Shown: piece after piece, positions 35,005 to 44,069 of the stretch
Layout: every line of letters starts with the position of its first letter
Numbering within the stretch: position 1 is the stretch's first letter
From: CBDDLD01 sp965250025
GTDB lineage: Bacteria > Bacteroidota > Bacteroidia > Flavobacteriales > Flavobacteriaceae
Direction of reading: 5' to 3'
Assembly: GCA_965250025.1 (NCBI GenBank)
Contig: OZ252283.1
Coordinates: 1,550,001-1,614,000, forward strand
DNA length: 64,000 nucleotides
Notes under the pieces: generated by a model
What the model was told of the DNA's origin: nothing
What the model saw: only the letters and a program-made list of their open reading frames with translations
The model's database searches: none
Made by a program: the position numbers and the translations under genes

Positions 35005-37164
35005 TTAATTATTAATCCCTTCTAAGTTCAGTAAAAAGGCATAGACTAATGCCGTATTTTTATTTCTTTTGAACCGCCCTGATGCACCACCGTGACCGGC
35101 TTCCATATTGCAATCCATGATCAACATATTATCATCTGTTTTTAAAGCTCTCAATTTGGCCACCCACTTGGCAGGCTCCCAATATTGCACCTGACTGTCC
35201 CAATAACCTGTTGTAACTAAGGTGTTCGGATATTCTTTAGCCTCTACATTATCGTAAGGCGAATACGATAACATGTAGTCATAATATGTTTTGTCTTTTG
35301 GATTTCCCCATTCGTCAAATTCAAAAGTGGTCAGGGGAATAGATTCGTCCCACATTGTGGAAATGATATCAACAAAAGGAACAGCTGCTACTACCCCATT
35401 CCATAATTCAGGTTCCATATTCATTATAGCCCCCATTAATAGTCCACCTGCTGAACCACCTTGAGCATACAGATGATCACTGCTGGTATAGCCTTCTTTA
35501 ATTAGATATTTACCGGCATCAATAAAATCAGTAAATGTATTTTTTTTGTTTAAAAGCTTTCCATCTTCATACCAATGACGTCCCATTTCCTGACCACCTC
35601 TGATATGAGCTATGGCATAAACAAAACCTCTATCTAACAAGCTTAAACGAGAACTGCTAAATGTTGGTTCTCTACTACTGCCGTAACTACCATAGGCATA
35701 TAATAATAAAGGAGTTTTATCACTTAAGGTTATATCTTTTTTATAAACTAAAGATACCGGTACTTTTACACCATCTCTGGCGGTTGCATACAAACGTTTA
35801 CTTTCATAATTCTCAGAATTAAAATCACCAAGGACTTCTTGTTGTTTTAATAACTCCTGTTCTTTTGTACGCATGTTATAATCATAAGTCGTTCCTGGGG
35901 TGGTCAGCGATGTGTAAAAATAACGTAATTTATCAGTGTTAAAATCCAAATTAGTACTTAAATACGCTGCATATGCCGGATCATTAAAGTCTATATAGTA
36001 GTCCTTTTTATCATCCCAGGTTTTTACTCTTATGGTACGCAATCCATTTTTTCGTTCGCTCAATACTAAATAGTCTTTAAACAATACAAAGCTTTGTAAG
36101 AACATATCTTCTCTGTGAGGAATAACATCTTCCCAATATTCTTTTGTTGTATTTTCTATAGGCGTTTTAACAAGCTTGAAATTTTCCGCATCGTTATTAG
36201 TTCGGATGTAGAAATGTGTATCGTAATGATCTACCGAATATTTCAAATTACGTGCCCTTGGTTGAATGATCTTCCAGTCGCCATCAGGCTTATTCGCGTC
36301 AATAAAACGTACTTCAGTAGATACTGTTTGCGAGCTGTTTATAAAAATATATGCATTAGATTTTGATTTATTCATAAAGCAATTAAAGGTCTCGTCCTTC
36401 TCTTCATAAACCAATTCGTCCTGAGATTGCGGTGTTCCTAAAACATGTTTGAATATTTTATTACTTCTCAGTGTAATTGGGTCTTTAGAAATATAAAATA
36501 CCGTCTTATTATCATTAGCCCAAACGACATTCCCCGACGTGTTATCTATTTTGTCGTTTAATAATTTATCTGATATTAGGTCTTTGAAATAAATGGTATA
36601 TCGGCGTCTTGAGACCGTATCTAAGGCATAGGCTAATAAAGAGTTATCTATACTTATCGAAGATGCTCCAAGTCCAAAATACGATTTGCCCTCAGCTAAT
36701 TTTGGACCATTAATATAAACCTCTTCTTCTTCTGAACCGATCTTTTTTCTGCAATAAAGTGCATAGTCCTGCCCTTCCTCAAATCGACTGTAATAAGTAT
36801 AACCATTATAATCATAAGGTATGGACTCATCATCTTTTTTAATTCGACCTATGATTTCCTCATATAATGTTTCCTGAAGCGTGTCTGTGGGTGCCATCAC
36901 TTCTTTCAAATACTCATTTTCAGCATTTAGATAATCTAAAACATTTTGCGTTTGTTGGTCAGGTGTTTCAGCTTTTTTCTGTGCATCAGAAAGACGCATC
37001 CAAAAATAATCATCAACCCGATAGCTACCGTGTTCTTTCAGGGTGTCCGGTATTTTCTGTGCTACGGGGGCAACTATGGTGTTATGAACTTTTTTTTCTT
37101 CAGATTCTTGTTTACAATTCACAAGTAATAAACTTACAAATATTACAATAAAGATTCTTTTCAT
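35005..37164 (-). CDS. S9 family serine peptidase, oligopeptidase B-like lipoprotein
   Basis: A 719-residue prolyl-oligopeptidase-fold protein. The lipobox (SLLLVNCKQ) predicts a lipid-anchored, periplasmic or outer-membrane enzyme. The N-terminal beta-propeller (about 40-440) is followed by an alpha/beta-hydrolase with GGSAGG around the catalytic Ser and EAGHGGASGRF with the catalytic His. The N-terminus (VAPVAQKIPDTLKEHGSYRVDDYFWMRL) is of the oligopeptidase B type, which cuts short peptides after basic residues. The next gene on the strand is a dicarboxylate symporter. Confidence 0.93.
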   Translation of the reverse strand: MKRIFIVIFVSLLLVNCKQESEEKKVHNTIVAPVAQKIPDTLKEHGSYRVDDYFWMRLSDAQKKAETPDQQTQNVLDYLNAENEYLKEVMAPTDTLQETLYEEIIGRIKKDDESIPYDYNGYTYYSRFEEGQDYALYCRKKIGSEEEEVYINGPKLAEGKSYFGLGASSISIDNSLLAYALDTVSRRRYTIYFKDLISDKLLNDKIDNTSGNVVWANDNKTVFYISKDPITLRSNKIFKHVLGTPQSQDELVYEEKDETFNCFMNKSKSNAYIFINSSQTVSTEVRFIDANKPDGDWKIIQPRARNLKYSVDHYDTHFYIRTNNDAENFKLVKTPIENTTKEYWEDVIPHREDMFLQSFVLFKDYLVLSERKNGLRTIRVKTWDDKKDYYIDFNDPAYAAYLSTNLDFNTDKLRYFYTSLTTPGTTYDYNMRTKEQELLKQQEVLGDFNSENYESKRLYATARDGVKVPVSLVYKKDITLSDKTPLLLYAYGSYGSSREPTFSSSRLSLLDRGFVYAIAHIRGGQEMGRHWYEDGKLLNKKNTFTDFIDAGKYLIKEGYTSSDHLYAQGGSAGGLLMGAIMNMEPELWNGVVAAVPFVDIISTMWDESIPLTTFEFDEWGNPKDKTYYDYMLSYSPYDNVEAKEYPNTLVTTGYWDSQVQYWEPAKWVAKLRALKTDDNMLIMDCNMEAGHGGASGRFKRNKNTALVYAFLLNLEGINN

Positions 37165-37207
37165 AATTCAAAATTATTGCGGTTAATCAATGTTTTTTGT
37201 TTTTATA

Positions 37208-38272
37208 CTACAACTTACTCATTCTGTCTAATAGAACATAATCGGCTAAAACCAAAGCAGCCATAGCTTCTACAATGGGTACGGCTCTGGGCACAACACA
37301 AGGGTCATGTCGACCTTTGCCTTGCATTTCAACGGTTTCTCCAGATGTATTAAGGGCATTTTGTTTTTGTATAATAGTAGCTACCGGTTTAAAGGCCACT
37401 CTAAAGTAGATGTCCATACCATTACTGATACCACCTTGTATACCTCCAGAAAGGTTTGTTTTTGTTGTACCGTCCGCATTAAAAAGATCATTATGTTCAC
37501 TGCCTTTCATTTTAGCACCACAGAATCCACTACCATACTCAAATCCTTTAACGGCATTGATTGAAAGCATGGCTTTCCCCAATTCGGCATGCAGCTTATC
37601 AAAAACAGGTTCTCCAAGTCCTACAGGAACATTTTGTAATACACAAGTTATGGTACCTCCTATGGTATCGCCTTGCTTTCTGATCTCATTTATCTTATCA
37701 ATCATTTGCTGAGCAACAGCATCATCAGGACAACGCACAGGGTTGGACTCTATATTGTCAAAGTCTAATTCCTGATACATTTTATTAATAAAAATATCAC
37801 CAACAGAGGATGTAAATGCGTGGATTTGTATCGATTTTAATAATTGTTTGGCAACAGCTCCTGCAACTACCCTACATGCCGTCTCCCTTGCAGAACTTCG
37901 TCCTCCACCTCGGTAATCGCGTACACCATACTTTTTATCATAGGTATAATCGGCATGACTGGGGCGATACACGTCTTTGATATGTGAATAGTCTTTAGAT
38001 TTCTGATTGGTATTATGAATCAAAAAACCAATAGGTGTCCCAGTGGTTTTCCCTTCAAATATTCCGGAATAGAACACTACAGTATCAGGTTCTTTACGCT
38101 GCGTTACAATTTTAGATTGCCCCGGCTTGCGACGATCCATCTCATATTGGATAGCATCAAAATCAAGTTTCAGTCCGGCTGGACAACCATCAATGACGCC
38201 TCCAATTGCTGTGCCATGTGATTCTCCAAACGTAGTAAGTTTAAATAGTTTTCCGAAGGAATTCCCTGCCAT
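37208..38272 (-). CDS. aroC: Chorismate synthase
   Basis: A 354-residue enzyme converting 5-enolpyruvylshikimate-3-phosphate to chorismate with reduced FMN, the last step of the shikimate pathway. All signatures are visible: FGESHGTAIGGVIDGCPAGL, the RGGGRSSARETACRVVAGA flavin site, and GRHDPCVVPRAVPIVEAM near the end. The length is standard. It is an isolated gene here with no other aro genes. Confidence 0.98.
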   Translation of the reverse strand: MAGNSFGKLFKLTTFGESHGTAIGGVIDGCPAGLKLDFDAIQYEMDRRKPGQSKIVTQRKEPDTVVFYSGIFEGKTTGTPIGFLIHNTNQKSKDYSHIKDVYRPSHADYTYDKKYGVRDYRGGGRSSARETACRVVAGAVAKQLLKSIQIHAFTSSVGDIFINKMYQELDFDNIESNPVRCPDDAVAQQMIDKINEIRKQGDTIGGTITCVLQNVPVGLGEPVFDKLHAELGKAMLSINAVKGFEYGSGFCGAKMKGSEHNDLFNADGTTKTNLSGGIQGGISNGMDIYFRVAFKPVATIIQKQNALNTSGETVEMQGKGRHDPCVVPRAVPIVEAMAALVLADYVLLDRMSKL

Positions 38273-38457
38273 TACAATTTATTTTACGCTAATGTAAATG
38301 TATTATCAGAGAAAGAAAAATGGATGAGAATATAATATGCATTTAGCTCAAATTTCATGGTAACATTCAGTTAACAATATGCTTATGGTTAATTAATTAT
38401 GTCATAATGTTTAGGTAAAATGGAAATGAGTTATTTGCACTTAATTGGCTAATAGTA

Positions 38458-39309
38458 ATGAAACTTAAACGTAAGGTAGAAATAGCGGTAATTTCTGATG
38501 TGCATCTGGGAACTTTTGGATGCCATGCTAAACAGCTACTTACCTATCTTAATAGTATTGAACCAAAGAAATTAATCCTCAATGGGGATATTATTGATAT
38601 ATGGCAATTTAAAAAGCGTTATTTTCCTAAATCTCATCTAAGCGTCATCAAAAAGATTATGGATTTTGCCGCCAGTGGTGTTGAAGTCATATACATTACC
38701 GGTAATCACGATGAAATGCTTAGAAAATTTAGTGATACTACTATAGGAAATATTTCAATTGTAGATAAGGTTGTTTTAAATTTAGATGGTAAAAAAGCCT
38801 GGTTTTTTCATGGTGACGTTTTTGATATTTCCATTCAAAATGCCAAATGGCTTGCTAAGTTAGGTGGTTGGGGATATGATTTGTTGATTTTATTAAACCG
38901 GTTTGTCAACTGGTGTCTTGAAAAATTGGGAAGAGAACGCTACTCCTTATCGAAGAAAATCAAAAACAGTGTTAAAGGTGCTATCAAGTATATTAATGAT
39001 TTTGAACAGGTCGCTGCTGATCTGGCCATAGAAAATGGATATGATTATGTCGTTTGCGGTCATATACATCAACCAAAAATGCTGGTTAAGGAGAATAGGT
39101 TTGGCAAGACCACATATCTTAATTCCGGAGATTGGGTGGAGAATTTCACAGCTTTAGAATATCAGTTTAAACGTTGGAAAGTATATAACTATAACAACGA
39201 TAAGTTATCGCCTTTCTTTGCTGACGAAGGTATCAAAGATATGGAAGTAAAAGACCTTATTGCTGCCATCACTATTGTTGAATCGCCTAAGAAAAAATCA
39301 AACGATTAA
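38458..39309 (+). CDS. LpxH-like metallophosphoesterase
   Basis: A 283-residue calcineurin-like phosphoesterase: ISDVHLGT, LNGDIIDIW, GNHDEML, FFHGDVFD and CGHIHQP give the complete dinuclear metal site. The spacing and overall length resemble the UDP-2,3-diacylglucosamine diphosphatases that make lipid X in lipid A synthesis, at the cytoplasmic face of the inner membrane. The last 12 bases overlap the convergent oxidoreductase gene. Confidence 0.85.
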   Translation: MKLKRKVEIAVISDVHLGTFGCHAKQLLTYLNSIEPKKLILNGDIIDIWQFKKRYFPKSHLSVIKKIMDFAASGVEVIYITGNHDEMLRKFSDTTIGNISIVDKVVLNLDGKKAWFFHGDVFDISIQNAKWLAKLGGWGYDLLILLNRFVNWCLEKLGRERYSLSKKIKNSVKGAIKYINDFEQVAADLAIENGYDYVVCGHIHQPKMLVKENRFGKTTYLNSGDWVENFTALEYQFKRWKVYNYNNDKLSPFFADEGIKDMEVKDLIAAITIVESPKKKSND

Positions 39310-42201
39310 AGCATTTTTCATTACGGTTACCGGATGGAGTGCTTTGCGTTGTGTACCATCTAGGATTTGATGCCTGCAACTTGTACCATTGGCACTTATA
39401 ATGATTGTATCCGAAGCATTACGAACGGCAGGAAATAATGTTTGTTCTCCAATTTGCATGCTTACCTCATAATGTGCTTTTTCATAGCCAAAACTTCCAG
39501 CCATACCACAACAACCACTAGGAATAATAGTAACCTTGTAATTCTTGGGAAGACTCAAAACCTCATAGCTTGAATGTTGATTACTCAATGCTTTTTGATA
39601 ACAATGACCGTGGAATTTAATTTCCTTTTCTTCATCAGTGAATTGATCAGCACTGATATTACCAATTTTTATTTCCTGTTGCAAAAATTCTTCTATCAAA
39701 TAGGTATGTTTCGCTATAGATTTTGCAGCATTCACATCATCTGCTAACTTTGGATACTCATCTCTAAATGCAAGTATAGCAGAAGGTTCAATACCGATTA
39801 ATGGCGTATCTTCAGAAATAACAGATTTAAACACATTAATATTAGCATCAGCCACACGCTTGGCCTCTTTCAAGAATCCTTTTGATATAAAGGATCTGCC
39901 ACTTTCTTCATGAGATAATAACTTATAGTTATAATTTAAAGCAGTTAATAAAACCGTTAGATCCTTAATGATATCAGATTCTAAATATTTCAGGTATTCG
40001 TCAACAAAAAGGTAGACTGTCTTTTTGGGATGTTGTACACTATTAGGTGATATCTTGTATGCTTTTTGAACTTGAGGTAGTGTCCTCTTAGCGTGCATAC
40101 CTAAAACACGTTTGATAAGACCTGAAGTCACACTATTCTGAAACATTACATTCACCAATTTCGGAGATTTGGATGCTAGTTTATTGTATCGAGTAGCATT
40201 AGCAAAAAATGCATCTTTAAATTTATAGCCATTAGCGGTTTGGTACTGGTACTGAAATTCTGCCTTTAAGCTTGCTACATCAACACTGCTGGGACATTCA
40301 CTAGCACAGGCTTTACAACTCAAACACAAATCAAATACAGCTTTGAGTTCCTCATGATCAAATCTGTTCGACTTTTCAGAATGGGTTAAAAATTCGCGTA
40401 AGGCATTGGCTCTGGCTCTTGTGGTATCTTTCTCATTTCTCGTTGCTCTATAACTTGGACACATGGTACCTCCAAATTCAGGTAACTTTCTACAATCTCC
40501 AGAACCATTACATTTTTCAGCCTCTCGTAAAATACCTTCTGATGCTGAAAAATCTAAAAATGTTTTAAACTTTGGTTCTTTTCGGTCAGGTTCGTAACGT
40601 AGATTTTTATCCATTGGTAACGCATTGACTATTTTACCGGGATTAAAAACCTGATGCGGATCGAATATGGTTTTTATACGTTTTATGATTTCATAATTAG
40701 CGTCACCTATCATTAGAGGGATAAACTCTGATCGTACAATGCCATCACCATGTTCCCCGGACATTGAACCGTTATAAGACTTCACCAGTTTTGCAACATC
40801 AGCAGTGATTTTTTTGAATAAAATAACATCTTCCGAAGCTTTTAAATTCAAAATGGGTCTCAGATGCAATTCACCTGCTCCGGCATGCGCATAATAGACC
40901 GCCTTTTGATCATAAGATGCCATTAACTCAGAAAACGCATCAATGTAAGACGACAAATCTTCTAATGCCACTGCGGTATCTTCAATACAGGCTACTGCTT
41001 TTTTGTCGCCTATCATATTTCCCAACAGACCTAATCCGGCTTTACGCAATGCCATTGCTTTTGTAATCTCTTCGCCTTTTAAAACAGGGTTGGCATAACA
41101 CAGTTTGGAATGTTCCACTGTAGCAATAACGTTTGCAACTTCGGTATGTAATAACTCATTTTCATCCGCCTTTAATTCACACATTAAAATAGCTTTGGGA
41201 TCACCCACTATAAATTGACGGTTAGATTGCTGTGTTTTATTATGCTTGGTTAAATTCAATATGGTGTCGTCTAACATCTCACAAGCGTACAGATCGTGTT
41301 GCATGACTAGAGTTACTGCTTTCAGGCAATCTTCAATAGTTTTAAAATGCAATGCAATAATAGCGTTGTGCTTTGGTGGTAAAGGATCTAGCTGTAATGT
41401 AATGGCTGTAGTTAATGCTAAAGTGCCTTCACTACCTGCAAGCAGCTTACACATGTTAAACTCTTGCTCAACATCGGAGAAAACATTAGAGGTTATTAAA
41501 GTATCAATAGCGTAACCGGTATTTCTACGATGGATCTCTGGTTTTGGAAACTGTGCTTTTATTTCTTGTTGAGTCGATTTCGATTGTAGAGTCTCATAAA
41601 CGTCTTTATAAATATGCCCTTCTAAAGTATCTGTATTACACTTTTCTTCAAATGCTGCGCTGCTAAGTTTATGAAATGTAGCTGCACTACCATCACTTAA
41701 AATGGTTTTTAGTGCTATCAGTTTATCTCTGGTAGTGCCATATTTTATGGAAGTAGTTCCTGATGAATTATTACCCACCATTCCTCCAATCATGCAGCGG
41801 TTTGAGGTTGATGTATTTGGTCCAAAAAATAGACCAAAAGGTTTTAAGTAGTTGTTAAGCTCATCTCTTACAACTCCAGGTTGAACCGTTACCGTTTTTG
41901 CCGTTTCATTTATGTCTAGTATTCGGGTAAAATATTTGGAGACGTCCACAACGATACCTTCACCTACACATTGCCCTGCTAATGAAGTCCCGGCAGTTCT
42001 TGGAATTAAAGATGTCTTATGCTCTAACGCAAATGCTATAAGATGTTTTATATCAGCTTCATCCTTTGGGTAAGCTACTGCCAGAGGTATTTTTCTATAT
42101 ACGGAAGCATCTGTAGCATATATAATCTTAGAAAGATTATCATCATACAAATCACCCTTAAATTGTGACCGTAATTGCTCTAAAACAGATTTTGGAATCA
42201 T
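39298..42201 (-). CDS. FAD-linked oxidase/Fe-S/CCG-domain dehydrogenase (D-lactate or 2-hydroxyacid type)
   Basis: A 967-residue three-part enzyme: FAD_binding_4 domain (about 20-220, IPRTAGTSLAGQ), FAD-oxidase C-terminal domain (about 270-530), a 4Fe-4S region (CNGSGDCRK, CLSCKACASECPSSVD) and a C-terminal CCG domain (HGHCYQKAL, PSGCCGMAGSFGYE). This is the layout of membrane-associated D-2-hydroxyacid dehydrogenases (the YdiJ or D-LDH type), which pass electrons to the quinone pool. D-lactate or 2-hydroxyglutarate are likely substrates. Confidence 0.92.
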   Translation of the reverse strand: MIPKSVLEQLRSQFKGDLYDDNLSKIIYATDASVYRKIPLAVAYPKDEADIKHLIAFALEHKTSLIPRTAGTSLAGQCVGEGIVVDVSKYFTRILDINETAKTVTVQPGVVRDELNNYLKPFGLFFGPNTSTSNRCMIGGMVGNNSSGTTSIKYGTTRDKLIALKTILSDGSAATFHKLSSAAFEEKCNTDTLEGHIYKDVYETLQSKSTQQEIKAQFPKPEIHRRNTGYAIDTLITSNVFSDVEQEFNMCKLLAGSEGTLALTTAITLQLDPLPPKHNAIIALHFKTIEDCLKAVTLVMQHDLYACEMLDDTILNLTKHNKTQQSNRQFIVGDPKAILMCELKADENELLHTEVANVIATVEHSKLCYANPVLKGEEITKAMALRKAGLGLLGNMIGDKKAVACIEDTAVALEDLSSYIDAFSELMASYDQKAVYYAHAGAGELHLRPILNLKASEDVILFKKITADVAKLVKSYNGSMSGEHGDGIVRSEFIPLMIGDANYEIIKRIKTIFDPHQVFNPGKIVNALPMDKNLRYEPDRKEPKFKTFLDFSASEGILREAEKCNGSGDCRKLPEFGGTMCPSYRATRNEKDTTRARANALREFLTHSEKSNRFDHEELKAVFDLCLSCKACASECPSSVDVASLKAEFQYQYQTANGYKFKDAFFANATRYNKLASKSPKLVNVMFQNSVTSGLIKRVLGMHAKRTLPQVQKAYKISPNSVQHPKKTVYLFVDEYLKYLESDIIKDLTVLLTALNYNYKLLSHEESGRSFISKGFLKEAKRVADANINVFKSVISEDTPLIGIEPSAILAFRDEYPKLADDVNAAKSIAKHTYLIEEFLQQEIKIGNISADQFTDEEKEIKFHGHCYQKALSNQHSSYEVLSLPKNYKVTIIPSGCCGMAGSFGYEKAHYEVSMQIGEQTLFPAVRNASDTIIISANGTSCRHQILDGTQRKALHPVTVMKNALIV

Positions 42202-42263
42202 AATTCTAAATAAGTCTGTTTATAAAACTAAAAAGAAATCTAATAATAAATCACTTTTGGCGT

Positions 42264-42271
42264 TATTTTTG
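42264..42271 (+). promoter_or_regulatory. -7 promoter box (TATTTTTG)
   Basis: A TAnnTTTG match 37 bases before ATG 42309 of the outer-membrane protein gene. Confidence 0.5.
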
Positions 42272-42308
42272 TAAATGATAGTGGAAATCAATAAAAAAAC
42301 CGAACATT

Positions 42309-42794
42309 ATGAAAAAATTAGTTTTAGGAATTCTATTAGTCGTTGGGTATTCTGCATCTATGAATGCTCAAAACATTGCTGACAATGCCATAGGTCTCAG
42401 ATTAGGAGACAGTGATGGTTTTGGTGCTGAGATCTCCTATCAGCGCGCTTTGGGAGATAACAACCGTTTAGAAGCAGATCTCGGATGGCGAAGTGGTAAT
42501 GACTTTGATGGATTTAAGCTTACAGGTCTATACCAGTGGGTATGGAATTTAGATGGTAACTTTAACTGGTATGCCGGTGCCGGTGGCGGTTTGGGTTCTT
42601 ACGAATTCGATAATGTACCAAACGGTGTGGACGATAGTGAAACCTTCTTTTTTGTAGCTGGTGACATTGGTATTGAATACGATTTTGATATACCACTACT
42701 TATTTCTTTAGATTTCAGGCCCGAAATAGGCTTTGGAGATTTTAATGATGATCTGGATTTTGATATCGCCCTAGGTATCAGATATCAATTTTAA
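42309..42794 (+). CDS. Small outer-membrane beta-barrel protein
   Basis: A 161-residue protein: signal peptide (MKKLVLGILLVVGYSASMNA), then eight or so amphipathic strands rich in Gly, Asp and aromatic residues, ending in IALGIRYQF, the terminal aromatic residue used in barrel assembly. It is an OmpW/OmpA-barrel-size protein. Its ligand is unknown; a structural or porin-like role is assumed. Confidence 0.85.
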   Translation: MKKLVLGILLVVGYSASMNAQNIADNAIGLRLGDSDGFGAEISYQRALGDNNRLEADLGWRSGNDFDGFKLTGLYQWVWNLDGNFNWYAGAGGGLGSYEFDNVPNGVDDSETFFFVAGDIGIEYDFDIPLLISLDFRPEIGFGDFNDDLDFDIALGIRYQF

Positions 42795-42818
42795 TTACAT
42801 CCTGTACAACTTATAAAT

Positions 42819-42846
42819 AAAGCCACTCCAAAAAGGGTGGCTTTTT
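42819..42846 (+). terminator. Rho-independent terminator
   Basis: AAAGCCAC and GTGGCTTT arms with an A-rich loop and a T run (CTTTTTCT), between the outer-membrane protein gene and the convergent bshA. It probably serves both strands. Confidence 0.8.
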
Positions 42847-42857
42847 CTATCGCTAGA

Positions 42858-43994
42858 TTATATTGCCATACACTTATCGAGTGTATCTTCATATATCTGT
42901 TCGTATTTTGGTACTATAGCTCGGAGGTCAAATAGCTTGGACTGAGCTTTTGCATTGGCTTTGAAGCTATTGAGTGTATCCATATCCTTTAGGATTTTCA
43001 GGGCATTATTCGTCATATCATCGATGTCATTTACATCACTCAAATAGCCCGAATAACCATGTATATTTACCTCTGGTAATCCGCCTGAATTTGTTGAAAT
43101 AACCGGTACACCAGAAGCCATGGCCTCTAGAGCTGCTAAACCAAAACTTTCGGTTTGTGATGGTAATAAGAAAAGGTCACTAAAGCAAAGTATACGATCT
43201 ATTTCATTACTATTTCCAAAAAAGACCACCTTATCACTGATGCCCAATGTTTCACACATAGCTTCAGCTTTTTCCTTTTCGGGCCCCTCACCTACCATCA
43301 TTAATTTGGCAGGTATTTGCTGTTGTATCTTATTGAAAATATTGACCACATCAGGAATTTGTTTTACCGGTCTGAAGTTACTGATATGTGTTATGATACG
43401 TTCATGGTCTTCGGCCATCATACTCCGCTGACAGTCCGTAAATCCGTGTTCGTGTTTTGCCAAATCGATAAAATTAGGAACGACAGTAATATCTTTTTCA
43501 ATGTCAAACAACCTTAAAGTATCTTGTTTTAAGTTTTCCGACACTGAAGTCACAGCATCAGATTTATTGATACTGAATGTAACAGCCGGTTTATAAAACG
43601 GATGACTTCCTACCAAGGTAATATCTGTACCATGCAGCGTCGTAACTATTGGCACGTAAATATTTTTCTCCATGAGCATTTTCTGAGCCATATAGGCTGC
43701 ATAAGCATGAGGAATAGCATAATGTACATGTAGTAATTCTATACCATGTAACTGTACCATATCTACCAGTTTACTGGATAACGCCAATTCATAAGGCTGG
43801 TAATGAAACAGTGGATACTCGGGAACATGAACTTCGTGAAAATGTAAATTACTGCTTAACAGTTCCAAACGTACCGGTTGGCTGTACGTAATGAAATGAA
43901 TTTCATGGCCACGTTTAGAAAGCTCTAATCCTAGTTCAGTTGCAACAACACCACTTCCACCAAAGGTGGGATAACATACAATACCTATTTTCAT
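42858..43994 (-). CDS. bshA: N-acetyl-alpha-D-glucosaminyl L-malate synthase
   Basis: A 378-residue GT-B glycosyltransferase. The N-terminus IGIVCYPTFGGSGVVATELG is the BshA signature, and the C-terminal half has VGEGPEKE and LPSQTESFGLAALEAMASGVPVI, the sugar-nucleotide site of GT4 enzymes. It joins GlcNAc from UDP-GlcNAc to L-malate, the first step of bacillithiol synthesis. So this organism uses bacillithiol as its low-molecular-weight thiol. bshB and bshC are not in the window. Confidence 0.95.
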   Translation of the reverse strand: MKIGIVCYPTFGGSGVVATELGLELSKRGHEIHFITYSQPVRLELLSSNLHFHEVHVPEYPLFHYQPYELALSSKLVDMVQLHGIELLHVHYAIPHAYAAYMAQKMLMEKNIYVPIVTTLHGTDITLVGSHPFYKPAVTFSINKSDAVTSVSENLKQDTLRLFDIEKDITVVPNFIDLAKHEHGFTDCQRSMMAEDHERIITHISNFRPVKQIPDVVNIFNKIQQQIPAKLMMVGEGPEKEKAEAMCETLGISDKVVFFGNSNEIDRILCFSDLFLLPSQTESFGLAALEAMASGVPVISTNSGGLPEVNIHGYSGYLSDVNDIDDMTNNALKILKDMDTLNSFKANAKAQSKLFDLRAIVPKYEQIYEDTLDKCMAI

Positions 43995-44069
43995 TTAAAA
44001 CATTTAAGAGTTGATAAATTTAAGCTTATCCTGTGAATCTGTGAATACTTTAACGTTTTATAAAGGCAC